Shown here piece after piece: positions 26,131 through 37,657 of a DNA stretch of 64,000 nucleotides. This stretch comes from Myxococcaceae bacterium. Lineage in GTDB: Bacteria; Myxococcota; Myxococcia; Myxococcales; Myxococcaceae. Location of the stretch: NCBI GenBank assembly GCA_003818285.1, contig RPRB01000003.1, positions 30,410 through 94,409 on the forward strand, in the 5' to 3' direction. The position numbers and the translations under genes are program-made. The notes beneath the pieces are model-generated. The model saw only the letters and a list, made by a program, of their open reading frames with translations, ran no database searches and had not been told where the DNA came from. Each line of letters opens with the position of its first letter. Position 1 is the stretch's first letter.

Positions 26131-27288
26131 ATGGAACGGAGAACCATCGAGCCCTTCCGTGCGAGCGTGCCCGAGCGGGTGCTGGCCGACCTGCGCGAGC
26201 GACTCGCGGGCACCCGGTGGCCGGAGCCGGTGGCCGGGGTCGGCTGGAGCGAGGGAGTCGACCAGGCGTGGCTCCGCCGGGTGGTGACGCACTGGGAGCG
26301 ACGGTTCGACTGGCGAGCACACGAGGCCCGGCTCAACGCGCTCCCGCAGTTCCTCGTCGGGGTCGGTGACACCCGGATCCACTGCATTCACCTGAGGGGG
26401 CGTGGGCCGAAGCCGATGCCGCTGATCCTCACCCACGGATGGCCGGGGTCGGTCTTCGAGATGCTCGCGATCATCCCGATGCTCGCGGACCCCGTCGCGC
26501 ACGGCGGCTCGGCGCAGGACAGCTTCGACGTGGTGGTGCCGTCGATTCCGGGATACGGCTTCTCGGATCGGCCGACCTCGCCCGGGATGTCGAATTCCGT
26601 GATGGCCGATCTCTGGGTGGGCCTCATGGAGCAGCTCGGGTACTCCGGCTTCGCCGCCCAGGGGGGTGACTGGGGCGCCGGCATCTCGACGTGGATCGCG
26701 CGGAAGGCTCCCGAGCGACTGGTCGGGCTGCACCTCAACTACATTCCGGGCTCGTTCCGGCCGTGGGTGGAGAGCGAGGCCGCGCTGGGCGCCGAGGAGC
26801 GCGCCTTCCTCGCCGACAATGCACGGTGGTTCGAGGAAGAGGGAGCGTACGGGCACCTCCAGGCGACGCGGCCGGGGACGCTCGGCATCGCGCTCACCGA
26901 TTCGCCGGCCGGCCTCGCGGCGTGGATCCTGGAAAAAGTGCGCGCCTGGGCCGACTGCGACGGAGATATCGAGTCACGGTTCTCGCTCGACGAGCTCCTG
27001 GCGAACGTCACGCTGTACTGGGTGACGAACACCGCCGCGTCGTCGGTGCGCCTCTACCGTGAATCGAAGCTCACCCCGCTGCAGCTCGGGCCGGGAGAGC
27101 GCATCCGCGTCCCGATGGGCTACGCCCACTTTCCGCTCGAGGCGCCGTCGCCACCTCGCCGCTGGGTCGAGCGCGGCTACGAGGTCCGGCGGTGGACCGA
27201 CATGCCCCGCGGCGGGCACTTTGCCGCGTGGGAGGAGCCGGAGCTACTGGCGCAGGACATCCGCGAGTTCTTTAGGCCGCTCCGCTGA
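26131..27288 (+). CDS. Epoxide hydrolase family protein (EHN-type alpha/beta hydrolase)
   Basis: A 385-residue hydrolase of the microsomal epoxide hydrolase family. The N-terminal EHN lid (about 5-110) carries FRASVPERVLADLRERL and TRWPEP. The alpha/beta core shows the oxyanion motif HGWPGS near 104, nucleophile Asp in GGDWGAGI near 181, and catalytic His in GGHFAAWEEPE near 367. Opens epoxides to diols; some relatives process juvenile hormone or fungal products. Stands alone; convergent with purL. Confidence 0.92.
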   Translation: MERRTIEPFRASVPERVLADLRERLAGTRWPEPVAGVGWSEGVDQAWLRRVVTHWERRFDWRAHEARLNALPQFLVGVGDTRIHCIHLRGRGPKPMPLILTHGWPGSVFEMLAIIPMLADPVAHGGSAQDSFDVVVPSIPGYGFSDRPTSPGMSNSVMADLWVGLMEQLGYSGFAAQGGDWGAGISTWIARKAPERLVGLHLNYIPGSFRPWVESEAALGAEERAFLADNARWFEEEGAYGHLQATRPGTLGIALTDSPAGLAAWILEKVRAWADCDGDIESRFSLDELLANVTLYWVTNTAASSVRLYRESKLTPLQLGPGERIRVPMGYAHFPLEAPSPPRRWVERGYEVRRWTDMPRGGHFAAWEEPELLAQDIREFFRPLR

Positions 27289-27365
27289 GCACCGCGGTTC
27301 GCGGAATGAGCCCCACGAACGAGGAGTCTGGCACCGCTGGCGACGGCCCGCTCATCGACCGCGGG

Positions 27366-29588
<2,223 letters not shown>

Positions 29589-29589
29589 G

Positions 29590-30243
29590 TCAGTGGAGGA
29601 ACGAGGCCAGCACCCGGCGGCCGTCGGCATTGCCGAGCAGCGGCTCGGCGTTCCGCTCGGGGTGGGGCATCATCCCCAGCACGTTCCCCGAGGAGTTCAC
29701 GATGCCGGCGATGTCCGCCCGGCTCCCGTTGGGATTCTGGAGGTAGCGGAAGACCACCTGGCCCTCGCCCTCGAGCCGCTTCAGCCCCTCGTCGTCGATG
29801 AAGTAGTTCCCGTCGCCGTGGGCGATGGGGATCCTGAACGTCTCGCCCGGCGTCAGCTCCGAGGCGAAGCGCGTCCGCGCCTTCTCGGTGCGGAGCACCA
29901 CGTCCTGGCAGATGTACTGCCGATTCGCGTTCTGGAGCAGCGCGCCGGGCAGCAGCCCCGCCTCGGTGAGGATCTGAAAGCCGTTGCAGATGCCGATGAC
30001 CGGCCCGCCCTTCTTCGCGAAGGCGGCCACCTCCTCCATCACCGGCGCGAAGCGCGCGATGGCCCCGCAGCGCAGGTAGTCCCCGTAGCTGAACCCGCCG
30101 GGGAGGATGATGAGCTCGCTGCCGCGAAGGTCATGGTCCTTGTGCCACAGCATCTGCGGCTGGTGGCCGAGGACCTGCCCCGCCGCGTGAAAGGCGTCCT
30201 CGTCGCAGTTGCTGCCGGGGAAGACGACGATCCCGACCTTCAT
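29590..30243 (-). CDS. purQ: Phosphoribosylformylglycinamidine synthase subunit PurQ
   Basis: A 217-residue class I glutamine amidotransferase subunit that supplies ammonia to PurL. The nucleophile Cys lies in VIGICNGFQ (about residue 86); the catalytic His-Glu is in [11 protein letters not shown] near the C-terminus. [16 protein letters not shown] is diagnostic for PurQ. The start at 30243 overlaps the purS stop by four bases (ATGA), and purL follows one base after the stop. Confidence 0.97.
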   Translation of the reverse strand: MKVGIVVFPGSNCDEDAFHAAGQVLGHQPQMLWHKDHDLRGSELIILPGGFSYGDYLRCGAIARFAPVMEEVAAFAKKGGPVIGICNGFQILTEAGLLPGALLQNANRQYICQDVVLRTEKARTRFASELTPGETFRIPIAHGDGNYFIDDEGLKRLEGEGQVVFRYLQNPNGSRADIAGIVNSSGNVLGMMPHPERNAEPLLGNADGRRVLASFLH

Positions 30244-30479
30244 CCGATCTCCACCCGGAAGTTCTCCACCACCGTGTTGGCGAGGAGCTTCCGGCACATC
30301 TCCTCCACCTGGGCCCGGGCCTCGGGGCCACTCCCGTCGGGGAGCTGCAGCTCGATGTACTTGCCCAGCCGGACACCGGAGACCTGGCCGAAGCCCAGCG
30401 CGTGGAGGCTGCCCTCCACGGCCTTGCCGGCCGGGTCGAGCACCCCTGGCTTCAGCGTCACGTACACCCGTGCGAGCAT
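30240..30479 (-). CDS. purS: Phosphoribosylformylglycinamidine synthase subunit PurS
   Basis: A 79-residue ferredoxin-like subunit that bridges PurQ and PurL and lets ammonia channel between them. Matches the family pattern: ARVYVTLKPGVLDPAGKAVEG, VRLGKYIEL and LLANTVVENFRVEI. First gene of purS-purQ-purL, all tightly overlapped. The 143-bp gap upstream faces the divergent CorC-type gene. Confidence 0.95.
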   Translation of the reverse strand: MLARVYVTLKPGVLDPAGKAVEGSLHALGFGQVSGVRLGKYIELQLPDGSGPEARAQVEEMCRKLLANTVVENFRVEIG

Positions 30480-30622
30480 GTCTCCTCCGGTGCGACGCGC
30501 AGCGGGGGGCCGCGGGTCGGCGCCGCCTCTATCAGCCGTGCGAGGAGGCGTCCACCCGTGTCTTAACGCGGGGTTAGAGTGTCGGCCAGCACAGTTGGGA
30601 CCGGCGTGCTAACGCTAGTTCG

Positions 30623-31957
30623 ATGCCGTCCTGGGCGATGTGGCCCGGGTGCGTCGCCCTCCTCCTGGTCCGCGCCCTCATGGCCGCAGCGGAGTCGGCG
30701 CTCTCGGGCGTCTCCGAACTGAAAGCCAAGGAACTCGCCACCCAGCACGGGAGGGCAGGCCGCCGTGTGCTCCGCCTGCGTACCCAGCGGGAGATGACGG
30801 CCTCGGCCCTCCGCATCGGGATGGTCCTCAGCGGATTCCTGGCCGCCGGCGTCGGGGCCCTCGCCCCCCCGGCGATGGTGCAGTTCGACGTGTCCCGGCT
30901 GGGCGGCATCGGAGGCGCGCTGGCTGCCCCCCTGGCGGGCGTGCTGTTCGTGGGCCTCCTGGCCACGGTGGCCGACGTGACTGCCCGGGCCATCGCCAGC
31001 ACCGACCCGGAGGCCGCGGCGCTGAAGCTCTCCTGGCTCCCTGCCCTGCTCTCCTGGCTGCTCGGCCCGTTCGCCCGCGTGCTGCTCGGCGGGGTCAACC
31101 TCCTGCTCCGGCCCTTCGGGATCCGCGCGCGCTTCGAGCCGCCCCCGCCTCCGCTCGCGGAGCTGGAGCGGATGCTCGCCGCCCAGGCCGCGAACCGGAC
31201 GGTGGACGCGAGCGCGCCCGAGCTCATCCGGAGCGTGTTCGAGCTCTCGGACAAGCGCTGCCGGGACGTGATGGTCCCCCGGACCGAGGTGGTGGCGGTG
31301 GAGATCTCCACCCCGCCCATGGAGATCCTCCGGATCCTCGCCGAGGAGAGCCACAGCCGGATCCCGGTCTACCGGGACGACATCGACCACATCGTCGGCG
31401 TGCTGCACGCGCGCGACCTCATCCCGCTGTTGCAGCACCCGGAGCTCATCGTCATCCAGGACCTGGTGCGGCCCGCGGTGTTCGTGCCCTGGATCAAGCC
31501 GGTGGGAGACCTGCTCCGCGAGATGCAGAAGCGGCGGATCCACATGGCGATGGTCACCGACGAGTACGGCGGGTTCATGGGCGTGGTGACGCTCGAGGAC
31601 ATCCTCCGGGAGATCGTCGGGGACATCGCGGACGAGTTCGAGCAGACCGAGCAGCCCATCGAGAAGCAGCCCGACGGCTCCTTCCTGGTGGACGCGATGC
31701 TGGACGTCGACGAGTTCGCCGAGGCCTTCGGGCTTCCCCTGCCCGACGGAGAGTACGCGACGCTCGGCGGATACCTGAGCTCGCTCTCCGGGAGCATCCC
31801 CGAGGTCGGCGACCGGTTCACCTACGACGGCTGGCAATTCACCATCGCCTCGAAGCAGGGACCCCGGCTCGGCCGGGTGCGGATGACCCGCCTCAAGGCG
31901 CCCGCCGCCCCCTCCTCCCGCGAGGGCGGGACGCAGCCGAGCACCGCCACCGGCTGA
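30623..31957 (+). CDS. CorC/HlyC-type hemolysin family (CNNM-CBS) membrane protein
   Basis: A 444-residue protein with an N-terminal CNNM/DUF21 membrane domain (about residues 5-160). A CBS-domain pair follows (about 205-325: DVMVPRTEVVAVE, SRIPVYRDDIDHIVGVLHARDL, MAMVTDEYGGFMGVVTLEDILREIVGDI), then a C-terminal CorC_HlyC domain (about 345-430). Relatives take part in magnesium or cobalt efflux; the family name hemolysin is historical. ATG at 30623 just precedes the first hydrophobic helix. Divergent from purS. Confidence 0.92.
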   Translation: MPSWAMWPGCVALLLVRALMAAAESALSGVSELKAKELATQHGRAGRRVLRLRTQREMTASALRIGMVLSGFLAAGVGALAPPAMVQFDVSRLGGIGGALAAPLAGVLFVGLLATVADVTARAIASTDPEAAALKLSWLPALLSWLLGPFARVLLGGVNLLLRPFGIRARFEPPPPPLAELERMLAAQAANRTVDASAPELIRSVFELSDKRCRDVMVPRTEVVAVEISTPPMEILRILAEESHSRIPVYRDDIDHIVGVLHARDLIPLLQHPELIVIQDLVRPAVFVPWIKPVGDLLREMQKRRIHMAMVTDEYGGFMGVVTLEDILREIVGDIADEFEQTEQPIEKQPDGSFLVDAMLDVDEFAEAFGLPLPDGEYATLGGYLSSLSGSIPEVGDRFTYDGWQFTIASKQGPRLGRVRMTRLKAPAAPSSREGGTQPSTATG

Positions 31958-32006
31958 CATCTCTTCCTGTTTCGCCAACCGTGTTCCCGAAACGCCGACG
32001 GACGAT

Positions 32007-32924
32007 CTAGCGCCCAAGGAGCGGATTGAGCGCCTCGACCGTGAGCGGCCACCCGTTGCGCCGGGCGACCAGCTGGAGCGCGCGGGCGAACTCCGGTGCG
32101 CTCTGGAAGCGCCTCTCCCGGTCGGCGAACGTGGCCTGCCGCACCACGCGCGCGAGGTACTCGGGAACGCCAGGACGGAGCGGCTCCAGCAGCGGGATCT
32201 GCGCGTCACGGACCCGGGCGAGGAGATCCAGCTCGCTCGCCTGCGGGAACAGCCGCCGGTTCGCCACCAGCTCCCAGAGGATGATGCCCACCGAGTACAG
32301 GTCGCTCCGCGGGTCGACCGCCTCGCCCACCACCTGCTCCGGGCTCATGTAGGCCACGGTCCCCCGGAGCGCCCCCTGCTCGGCCCGCGGGAAGCCGTCG
32401 AACTCGGCGATGCCGAAGTCGGTCAGCTTCACGTCGCCCGTCACCGAGAGGAGCACGTTGGAGGGATTGACGTCGCGGTGGACCAGGGGGACCGGCGGGC
32501 TCGCCCCGATCCCTCCATGCAGGTACCCGAGCGCGTCCAGCAAGCACCAGCCGATGTAGTTCACCGCGGGCAGCGGCATCGGCGTCCCCGACTGGATGAG
32601 CAGCTCGAGGAAGTAGCCCAGGGTCCGCCCCGGAACGAGCTCCTGGACCATCAGGTAGTCCGCTCCCGACTTGAAGCAGCGGAAGGTCCGGACCAGGTGC
32701 TTGTGCTGGAGGCGGACGGCGATCTTCGCCTCGTCGATGAAGTGCTTCACGTGCGCGCCGTCGTTCCGGTACGCCGGGAGCAGCCGCTTGAGGACCACCT
32801 CGGGGCCCTCCCCCGCCCCGGGGGTGGTCGAGGGGAGGGGCCGGGCCTGGTAGACCTCGGCCATCCCGCCCACCGCGAGCCGGCCCACGATCTCGTACCC
32901 TCCGAGCTCCCGCTCCAGCGGCAC
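32007..32924 (-). CDS. Serine/threonine protein kinase
   Basis: A soluble Hanks-type kinase of about 305 residues without a C-terminal sensor or transmembrane segment. Motifs: Gly-rich loop GRLAVGGMAEVYQA, the ATP lysine in EVVLKRLLPAYR, catalytic loop LVHRDVNPSNVLL, LTDFGIAEF, and GTVAYMSPEQVVGE. The HRDVNPSN loop is the form common in Myxococcota kinases. Start is unsure: GTG 32924 puts the kinase domain directly at the N-terminus; an ATG at 33005 would add 27 residues but overlap the promoter of the divergent gene. Likely phosphorylates a protein encoded elsewhere. Confidence 0.9.
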   Translation of the reverse strand: MPLERELGGYEIVGRLAVGGMAEVYQARPLPSTTPGAGEGPEVVLKRLLPAYRNDGAHVKHFIDEAKIAVRLQHKHLVRTFRCFKSGADYLMVQELVPGRTLGYFLELLIQSGTPMPLPAVNYIGWCLLDALGYLHGGIGASPPVPLVHRDVNPSNVLLSVTGDVKLTDFGIAEFDGFPRAEQGALRGTVAYMSPEQVVGEAVDPRSDLYSVGIILWELVANRRLFPQASELDLLARVRDAQIPLLEPLRPGVPEYLARVVRQATFADRERRFQSAPEFARALQLVARRNGWPLTVEALNPLLGR

Positions 32925-33019
32925 GGGACCGAGTGTAGCGCGCCTGACCTGCCGCCCGACGGTTCCTGTGGAAATCGGTCCCCGACCGACGCATTGTGCG
33001 CGCACCTCAGAGGAGTTCG

Positions 33020-33349
33020 ATGATCTTCACGCCGGAACTGGTGTCTGGAGTCGGGGCGCTGCTGTTCACCGCCATCGGGATCATCGTCGGGCTGCTCGGC
33101 CCGGAGCTGCTCCTGCCCCCCTGGCGGATCTTCGGCGCGCGCTCGGTGCCCCTCTCGCGCTTCGCCTCGGTCGGCCTGGGCCTGTTCGGTGGCTTCACCG
33201 CGGGCCTCCTGACCCCGTTCTTCGCCCCCGCGGGGCAGATGTTCTACCCGGTGTGGTGGGGCTTCCTCCTCGCCGCGGCCAATGCCGGCGGAGTGGTGTT
33301 CACCGGGGCGATGATCGCCTCGGTGCCGGACCGGAACGCCGGGTACTAG
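33020..33349 (+). CDS. Small hypothetical integral membrane protein
   Basis: A 109-residue protein with about three hydrophobic helices (near residues 8-33, 50-72 and 80-102) and no recognised motif. ATG at 33020 has AGAGGAG seven bases upstream, a strong Shine-Dalgarno for this genome. It sits divergent from the Ser/Thr kinase and convergent with zwf. Function unknown. Confidence 0.7.
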   Translation: MIFTPELVSGVGALLFTAIGIIVGLLGPELLLPPWRIFGARSVPLSRFASVGLGLFGGFTAGLLTPFFAPAGQMFYPVWWGFLLAAANAGGVVFTGAMIASVPDRNAGY

Positions 33350-33367
33350 CCTCGGTCCCCGGGCGGC

Positions 33368-34783
33368 TCAGGGGTCCCGGGGAGTGCCCATCGGGTCCTC
33401 CCAGCCGCCCAGGTCCGCCGCGAGGCGCTCGGCCTCGCGCGGGCCCCAGCTCCCCGGCTCGTAGAACTGGAGCGGGGTGACGTTGTCCAGCACGGGCTCG
33501 ACCACCGCCCAGGCGGCCTCGACCGCGTCCTGGCGGACGAAGAGCGTCGCATCGCCGTTCATCGCGTCGGTGAGCAGGCGCTCGTAGGCGTCCGCCTCGT
33601 CGGCGCTCTGCTGCTTCACGACCGCGAGCTCCACTGTCGTTCCCACCAGCTCGGGGCCGGGCTTCTTCACCCGCGCGCTCAGCGAAAGCTTCATGTCCGG
33701 GCCGAGCCGGAAGCGGAAGGTGTTGGCGTCGCGCCGGGTGAGCTTCCGGAGCGGAGGCCGGCGCAGCTTCACCGTCACCTCGGTGGCGGTGACCGGAAGC
33801 TGCTTCCCCGAGCGGATGAGGAACGGCACGCCGTCCCACCGCCAGGACGAGACCTGGAGCCGGACCGCGGCGTAGGTCTCCACCTGCGAGTGCGGCGCCA
33901 CCCCCGGCTCCTGGCGGTACCCGACGAACTGGCCCCGCACCACGTCCTCGGGGCGGAGCGGCGGGATGGCGCGGAACACGTCGCCCACCTCGTTTCGCAC
34001 CGATTCCCAGTAGAGGTCCGAGGGGGGCTCCATCGCCAGGAAGCCGACGACCTGGAGCAGATGGTTCTGCACCACGTCCCGGATGCACCCCGTCTCGTCG
34101 TAGAACTTGCCCCGACCCTCGATGCCGAAGCTCTCGGCCATCGTGATCTGCACGCACTCCACGTAGTTCCGGTTCCAGATCGGCTCGAGGAAGGTGTTGG
34201 AGAAGCGGAAGAAGAGGAGGTTCTCGACCGCCTCCTTCCCGAGGTAGTGGTCGATGCGGAAGACCGACTGCTCCGGGAACACCTGGTGGAGGATCCGGTT
34301 CAGCTCCTCGGCGCTCTTCAGATCCCGGCCGAACGGCTTCTCCACCACCACCCGCGCGCCGGTGGCGCAGCTGGACTTGCTCAGCGCCTCGACCACGGTG
34401 GCGAACAGCATGGGCGGGATGGCGAGGTAGTGCGTGGCGGCCTTCGCGCTGCCGAGCATCGACTTGAGCTGCACGAAGGTCTGCGGATCTCCGTAGTCCC
34501 CATCGACGTAGCGCAGCTGCGACATCAGCTTGGAGAAGGCCGGCTCGCGCACGCCCGGGCCGTGCTTCTCCACGCTCTCCTTCGCCCGGGCCTTCAGCTG
34601 CTCCAGCGTCCACCCCGCCTTGGCCACCCCGATGACCGGACAGTCGAGCGAGCCACGCTCCACCATCGACTGGAGCGCGGGGAAGATCTTCTTGTAGGCC
34701 AGATCGCCCGTCGCGCCGAAGAACACCAGGGCATCCGAACGGGTGGACTTCGGCCCCTGCGAGAACGCATCCGCGGTGCTCAT
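33368..34783 (-). CDS. zwf: Glucose-6-phosphate 1-dehydrogenase
   Basis: A 471-residue NADP-linked dehydrogenase, the first step of the oxidative pentose phosphate pathway. Seen: nucleotide-binding start [32 protein letters not shown], and the active site [21 protein letters not shown] split around residues 157-176. It follows glgA on the same strand with a 15-bp gap, linking glycogen and NADPH metabolism in one transcript. Confidence 0.95.
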   Translation of the reverse strand: MSTADAFSQGPKSTRSDALVFFGATGDLAYKKIFPALQSMVERGSLDCPVIGVAKAGWTLEQLKARAKESVEKHGPGVREPAFSKLMSQLRYVDGDYGDPQTFVQLKSMLGSAKAATHYLAIPPMLFATVVEALSKSSCATGARVVVEKPFGRDLKSAEELNRILHQVFPEQSVFRIDHYLGKEAVENLLFFRFSNTFLEPIWNRNYVECVQITMAESFGIEGRGKFYDETGCIRDVVQNHLLQVVGFLAMEPPSDLYWESVRNEVGDVFRAIPPLRPEDVVRGQFVGYRQEPGVAPHSQVETYAAVRLQVSSWRWDGVPFLIRSGKQLPVTATEVTVKLRRPPLRKLTRRDANTFRFRLGPDMKLSLSARVKKPGPELVGTTVELAVVKQQSADEADAYERLLTDAMNGDATLFVRQDAVEAAWAVVEPVLDNVTPLQFYEPGSWGPREAERLAADLGGWEDPMGTPRDP

Positions 34784-34798
34784 GGCCGCGAGGTCGTA

Positions 34799-36241
34799 TC
34801 AGCCGGCGAGCGAGGCGTACAGGCGCTCATAGGTCGCGGCCGAGCTCTCCCAGGACCAGTCCTGGAGCATGCCCCGCCGCCGGAGCGCATCGAGGTCGTC
34901 ACGCCGATGCCACCACCAGTCCATCGCCCGGCCGCTGGCCCAGAGCAGGCCGCCCACGTCGAAGTCGCGGAACTTGAAGCCGGTGCCGCCGGGGAGGTCC
35001 GCGTCTCGCACGGTGTCCTCGAGCCCGCCCGTCGCGCGCACGACCGGGACCGTCCCGTAGCGGAGCGAGTACATCTGGTTCAACCCGCTCGGCTCGTAGA
35101 GCGAGGGCATGAGGAAGAAGTCCGCCCCGCCCTCCACCAGGTGCGAGAGCGCGGGCTCGAAGCCGATGAAGGCCCGGAACCGATCGGACCGGGCCGCGGA
35201 GAGCGAGCGCAGGGCGTCCTCGTACCGGCGCTCGCCATTGCCGAGCACCACCACCTCCGCTCCGTGGTCGAGGAGCGTCGGAATGCCCTCCAGCAGCAAC
35301 GAGATGCCCTTCTGCCCCGCCAGGCGGGTCACCACCCCGAAGAGCGGCGCGTCCGAGACGTGGTCCGGGTCGGGAAGCCCGAAGCGATGGCGCAGCTCGG
35401 CCTTGCACACCGCCTTGCCCGAGAGGTCGTGGGCGTCGTACGGCGCGGGGAGGTACGGGTCGGCGTGCGGGTCCCACTCGTGCACGTCGATGCCGTTGAG
35501 GATGCCGTGCAGCTCGTGGGCGCGCGCCCGGAGCATTCCTTCGAGCATGCAGCCGTAGGCCTGGGTCTGGATCTCCTGCGCATAGGTGGGGCTCACCGTG
35601 CTGAGGGCGTCGGCGAAGGCCAGGCCGGACTTCATGAAGTTCACCTGGTCGTAGAACTCGAGACCCCCGGGGGTGAACACGTCCCAGGGAAGCCCGAGGT
35701 CGGCCATCACCGCCTTGGAGAAGAGCCCCTGGTAGGCGAGGTTGTGGATGGTGAAGAGGCTCCGCGCCTCGCCCACCGATGTGCCGCGGAAGCCGCGCGC
35801 CAGCGCCAGCGCGCCGAGCCCGGTCTGCCAGTCGTTCAGGTGCACCACGTCGGGCGCGAACCGCATCGCCTGCGCCGCGGACAGCGCGCCGACCGCGAGG
35901 AAGGCGAAGCGCCGATGGTTGTCGCCGTACTCGCCGTGCCCGTCTCCGTAGAGGCCCGGCCGACCGTAGAATCCGTGATGCTCGAGGAACCACACCTCGT
36001 GCCGGGGCTCCGGCCTTGCCACGCGGATGCCCGCGCGCGGCTCGCCGAAGGGGAAGCGCAAGCGAATGGAGCGGCCCGTGTCCTCGGCGTTCGGAATGCG
36101 GGCCGTGGCGTAGAGCGGGGTCACCACCCGGACCTCGTGGCCTCGCGCCGAGAGCGCTCGCGGCAGCGCGTGCGCCACGTCGGCCAGTCCGCCCGACTTG
36201 CTGTAGGGCGCGACCTCGGAGGCCACGTAGAGAATCTTCAC
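34799..36241 (-). CDS. glgA: Glycogen synthase (ADP-glucose type)
   Basis: A 480-residue GT5 glycosyltransferase that elongates alpha-1,4-glucan from ADP-glucose. Seen: the N-terminal donor-binding loop VAPYSKSGGLADVAHALPRAL (residues 9-29), LHDW-equivalent VHLNDWQTG, TIHNLAYQG, and the C-terminal FLMPSLYEPSGLNQMYSLRYGTVPVV with the catalytic Glu. Length fits bacterial GlgA. Divergent from pdxH across 71 bp; zwf follows. Confidence 0.95.
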   Translation of the reverse strand: MKILYVASEVAPYSKSGGLADVAHALPRALSARGHEVRVVTPLYATARIPNAEDTGRSIRLRFPFGEPRAGIRVARPEPRHEVWFLEHHGFYGRPGLYGDGHGEYGDNHRRFAFLAVGALSAAQAMRFAPDVVHLNDWQTGLGALALARGFRGTSVGEARSLFTIHNLAYQGLFSKAVMADLGLPWDVFTPGGLEFYDQVNFMKSGLAFADALSTVSPTYAQEIQTQAYGCMLEGMLRARAHELHGILNGIDVHEWDPHADPYLPAPYDAHDLSGKAVCKAELRHRFGLPDPDHVSDAPLFGVVTRLAGQKGISLLLEGIPTLLDHGAEVVVLGNGERRYEDALRSLSAARSDRFRAFIGFEPALSHLVEGGADFFLMPSLYEPSGLNQMYSLRYGTVPVVRATGGLEDTVRDADLPGGTGFKFRDFDVGGLLWASGRAMDWWWHRRDDLDALRRRGMLQDWSWESSAATYERLYASLAG

Positions 36242-36312
36242 GGGCCCACCATGCCCGCTGCTGGCCGGCCGTCAACGCCCGCGCGCACGCAGTCTCTGCT
36301 ATGGAGGGCCGC

Positions 36313-36894
36313 ATGACGGATCCGTTCGAGCAGTTCGCGGAGTGGTTCCGCGAGGCGGAGGCCGCCGTGCCGGTGGACCCCAACTCGATGGTGCTCTCCA
36401 CCGTCGGGCCGGACGGGCGCCCCAGCTCGCGGGTGGTGCTGCTCAAGGGCTTCGACCGCGAGGGCTTCGTCTTCTACGGCCACCTCGAGTCGCGGAAGTT
36501 CCGTGAGCTGCGGTCGAATCCCTGGGCCGCGCTCAACTTTCACTGGAAGCCCCTGGAGAAGCAGGTGCGCATCGAGGGGCGCGTGACGCAGGTCTCGGAT
36601 CAGGAGGCCGATGCGTACTTCGCCAGCCGCCCGCGCGGAAGCCAGATCGGCGCCTGGGCGTCGCGTCAGAGTGAGCCGCTGGCCAGCCGCGCCGTGCTCG
36701 AGGCGGCGGTGAGGGAGGTCGAGGCCCGGCACGCCGGCCGGGAGGTCCCGCGGCCTCCGTACTGGTCCGGGTTCCGGCTGGACCCCGACCGGATCGAGTT
36801 CTGGGAGTCGGGCGAGTTCCGGCTCCACGACCGGGAGCTGTTCCGCCGGGCGTCTCCCGACGCGCCGTGGACGGTGGAGCGCCTCTACCCCTGA
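36313..36894 (+). CDS. pdxH: Pyridoxamine 5'-phosphate oxidase
   Basis: A 193-residue FMN enzyme that oxidises PNP or PMP to pyridoxal 5'-phosphate. Seen: SSRVVLLKGFDREGFVFYGH, NFHWKPLEKQVRIEG and the C-terminal DRIEFWESGEFRLHDR, all diagnostic for PdxH. Of two near ATGs, 36313 is preferred because GGAGGG lies six bases before it; the other is at 36301. PLP is used by Kbl at 9.3 kb, among others. Confidence 0.95.
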   Translation: MTDPFEQFAEWFREAEAAVPVDPNSMVLSTVGPDGRPSSRVVLLKGFDREGFVFYGHLESRKFRELRSNPWAALNFHWKPLEKQVRIEGRVTQVSDQEADAYFASRPRGSQIGAWASRQSEPLASRAVLEAAVREVEARHAGREVPRPPYWSGFRLDPDRIEFWESGEFRLHDRELFRRASPDAPWTVERLYP

Positions 36895-36898
36895 CGGG

Positions 36899-37579
36899 TC
36901 ACCAGGGAATCTGCCGGCCCTGGAAATCGAAGGTGCGTCCGCTCTGCTCGGCGGTGAGCCCGTCGATGATGCGCAGCATCCCCCGGATCGACTGCTCCGG
37001 TGGCAGCGGCGCGGCGCCTCCCCCCATGCGCGTCTGTACCCACCCGGGATGGAGCGCGACGGTGCGGAAGCCCTCGCCGCGCAGGTCCTCGGCCAGGATC
37101 TTGGTGGCCATGTTCAGGGCGGTCTTGCTCAGGCGGTAGGCAAAGCGGCCGCCGTCGGCCTCGGCGATGCTCCCCAGGACGCTGGTGAGATTGACGATCT
37201 TCTTCCCCTTCCCCTCGCGGAGCCGCGGGAGGAGCAGGCGCACGACCCGGAGCGTGCCGACCGCGTTCACGTTGAAGACCCGGAGGATGTCGGCAGGGTC
37301 GATCGGCTCTCCGCCCTTCACCCCCGAGACCCCGGCGTTGTTGATCAGCACCTCCACCGGGCCGGGAGGGAGCTGCTCCGCGAACGCGGCCACGCTGGCG
37401 TCGTCGGCCACGTCCAGCGGGTGGATCCGGAGTTGGACGCCCGGGCGGGCCAGGGCCTGGAGCTCGGGCGCGTCCCCGGGGTCGCGGGCGGTGGCGTCGA
37501 CCTCCTCACCCCGGGCTGTCAGCTGCTTGACGAACTCCAGGCCGATCCCGCGGTTCGCACCGGTCACCACGAAGCGCAT
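36899..37579 (-). CDS. Short-chain dehydrogenase resembling C-factor CsgA
   Basis: A 226-residue SDR. The N-terminal Rossmann motif TGANRGIG lies near residues 6-13; NNAG follows (VLINNAGVSG), then the Ser-Tyr-Lys catalytic set with YRLSK. The C-terminal part reads FRTVALHPGWVQTRMGG, IRGMLRIIDGLT and ends TFDFQGRQIPW. From memory this closely resembles Myxococcus xanthus CsgA, the C-signal precursor needed for fruiting body formation, including similar length; an alignment is needed. It may equally be a housekeeping SDR. Convergent with pdxH by four bases. Confidence 0.8.
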   Translation of the reverse strand: MRFVVTGANRGIGLEFVKQLTARGEEVDATARDPGDAPELQALARPGVQLRIHPLDVADDASVAAFAEQLPPGPVEVLINNAGVSGVKGGEPIDPADILRVFNVNAVGTLRVVRLLLPRLREGKGKKIVNLTSVLGSIAEADGGRFAYRLSKTALNMATKILAEDLRGEGFRTVALHPGWVQTRMGGGAAPLPPEQSIRGMLRIIDGLTAEQSGRTFDFQGRQIPW

Positions 37580-37657
37580 GGCCGTGACATAAGCAGCACC
37601 CGGGCGGGTCGCGAGCGGAATCGCGGCCCGTCAGGCGTTCGTCCTGGAGGAAGGTCC

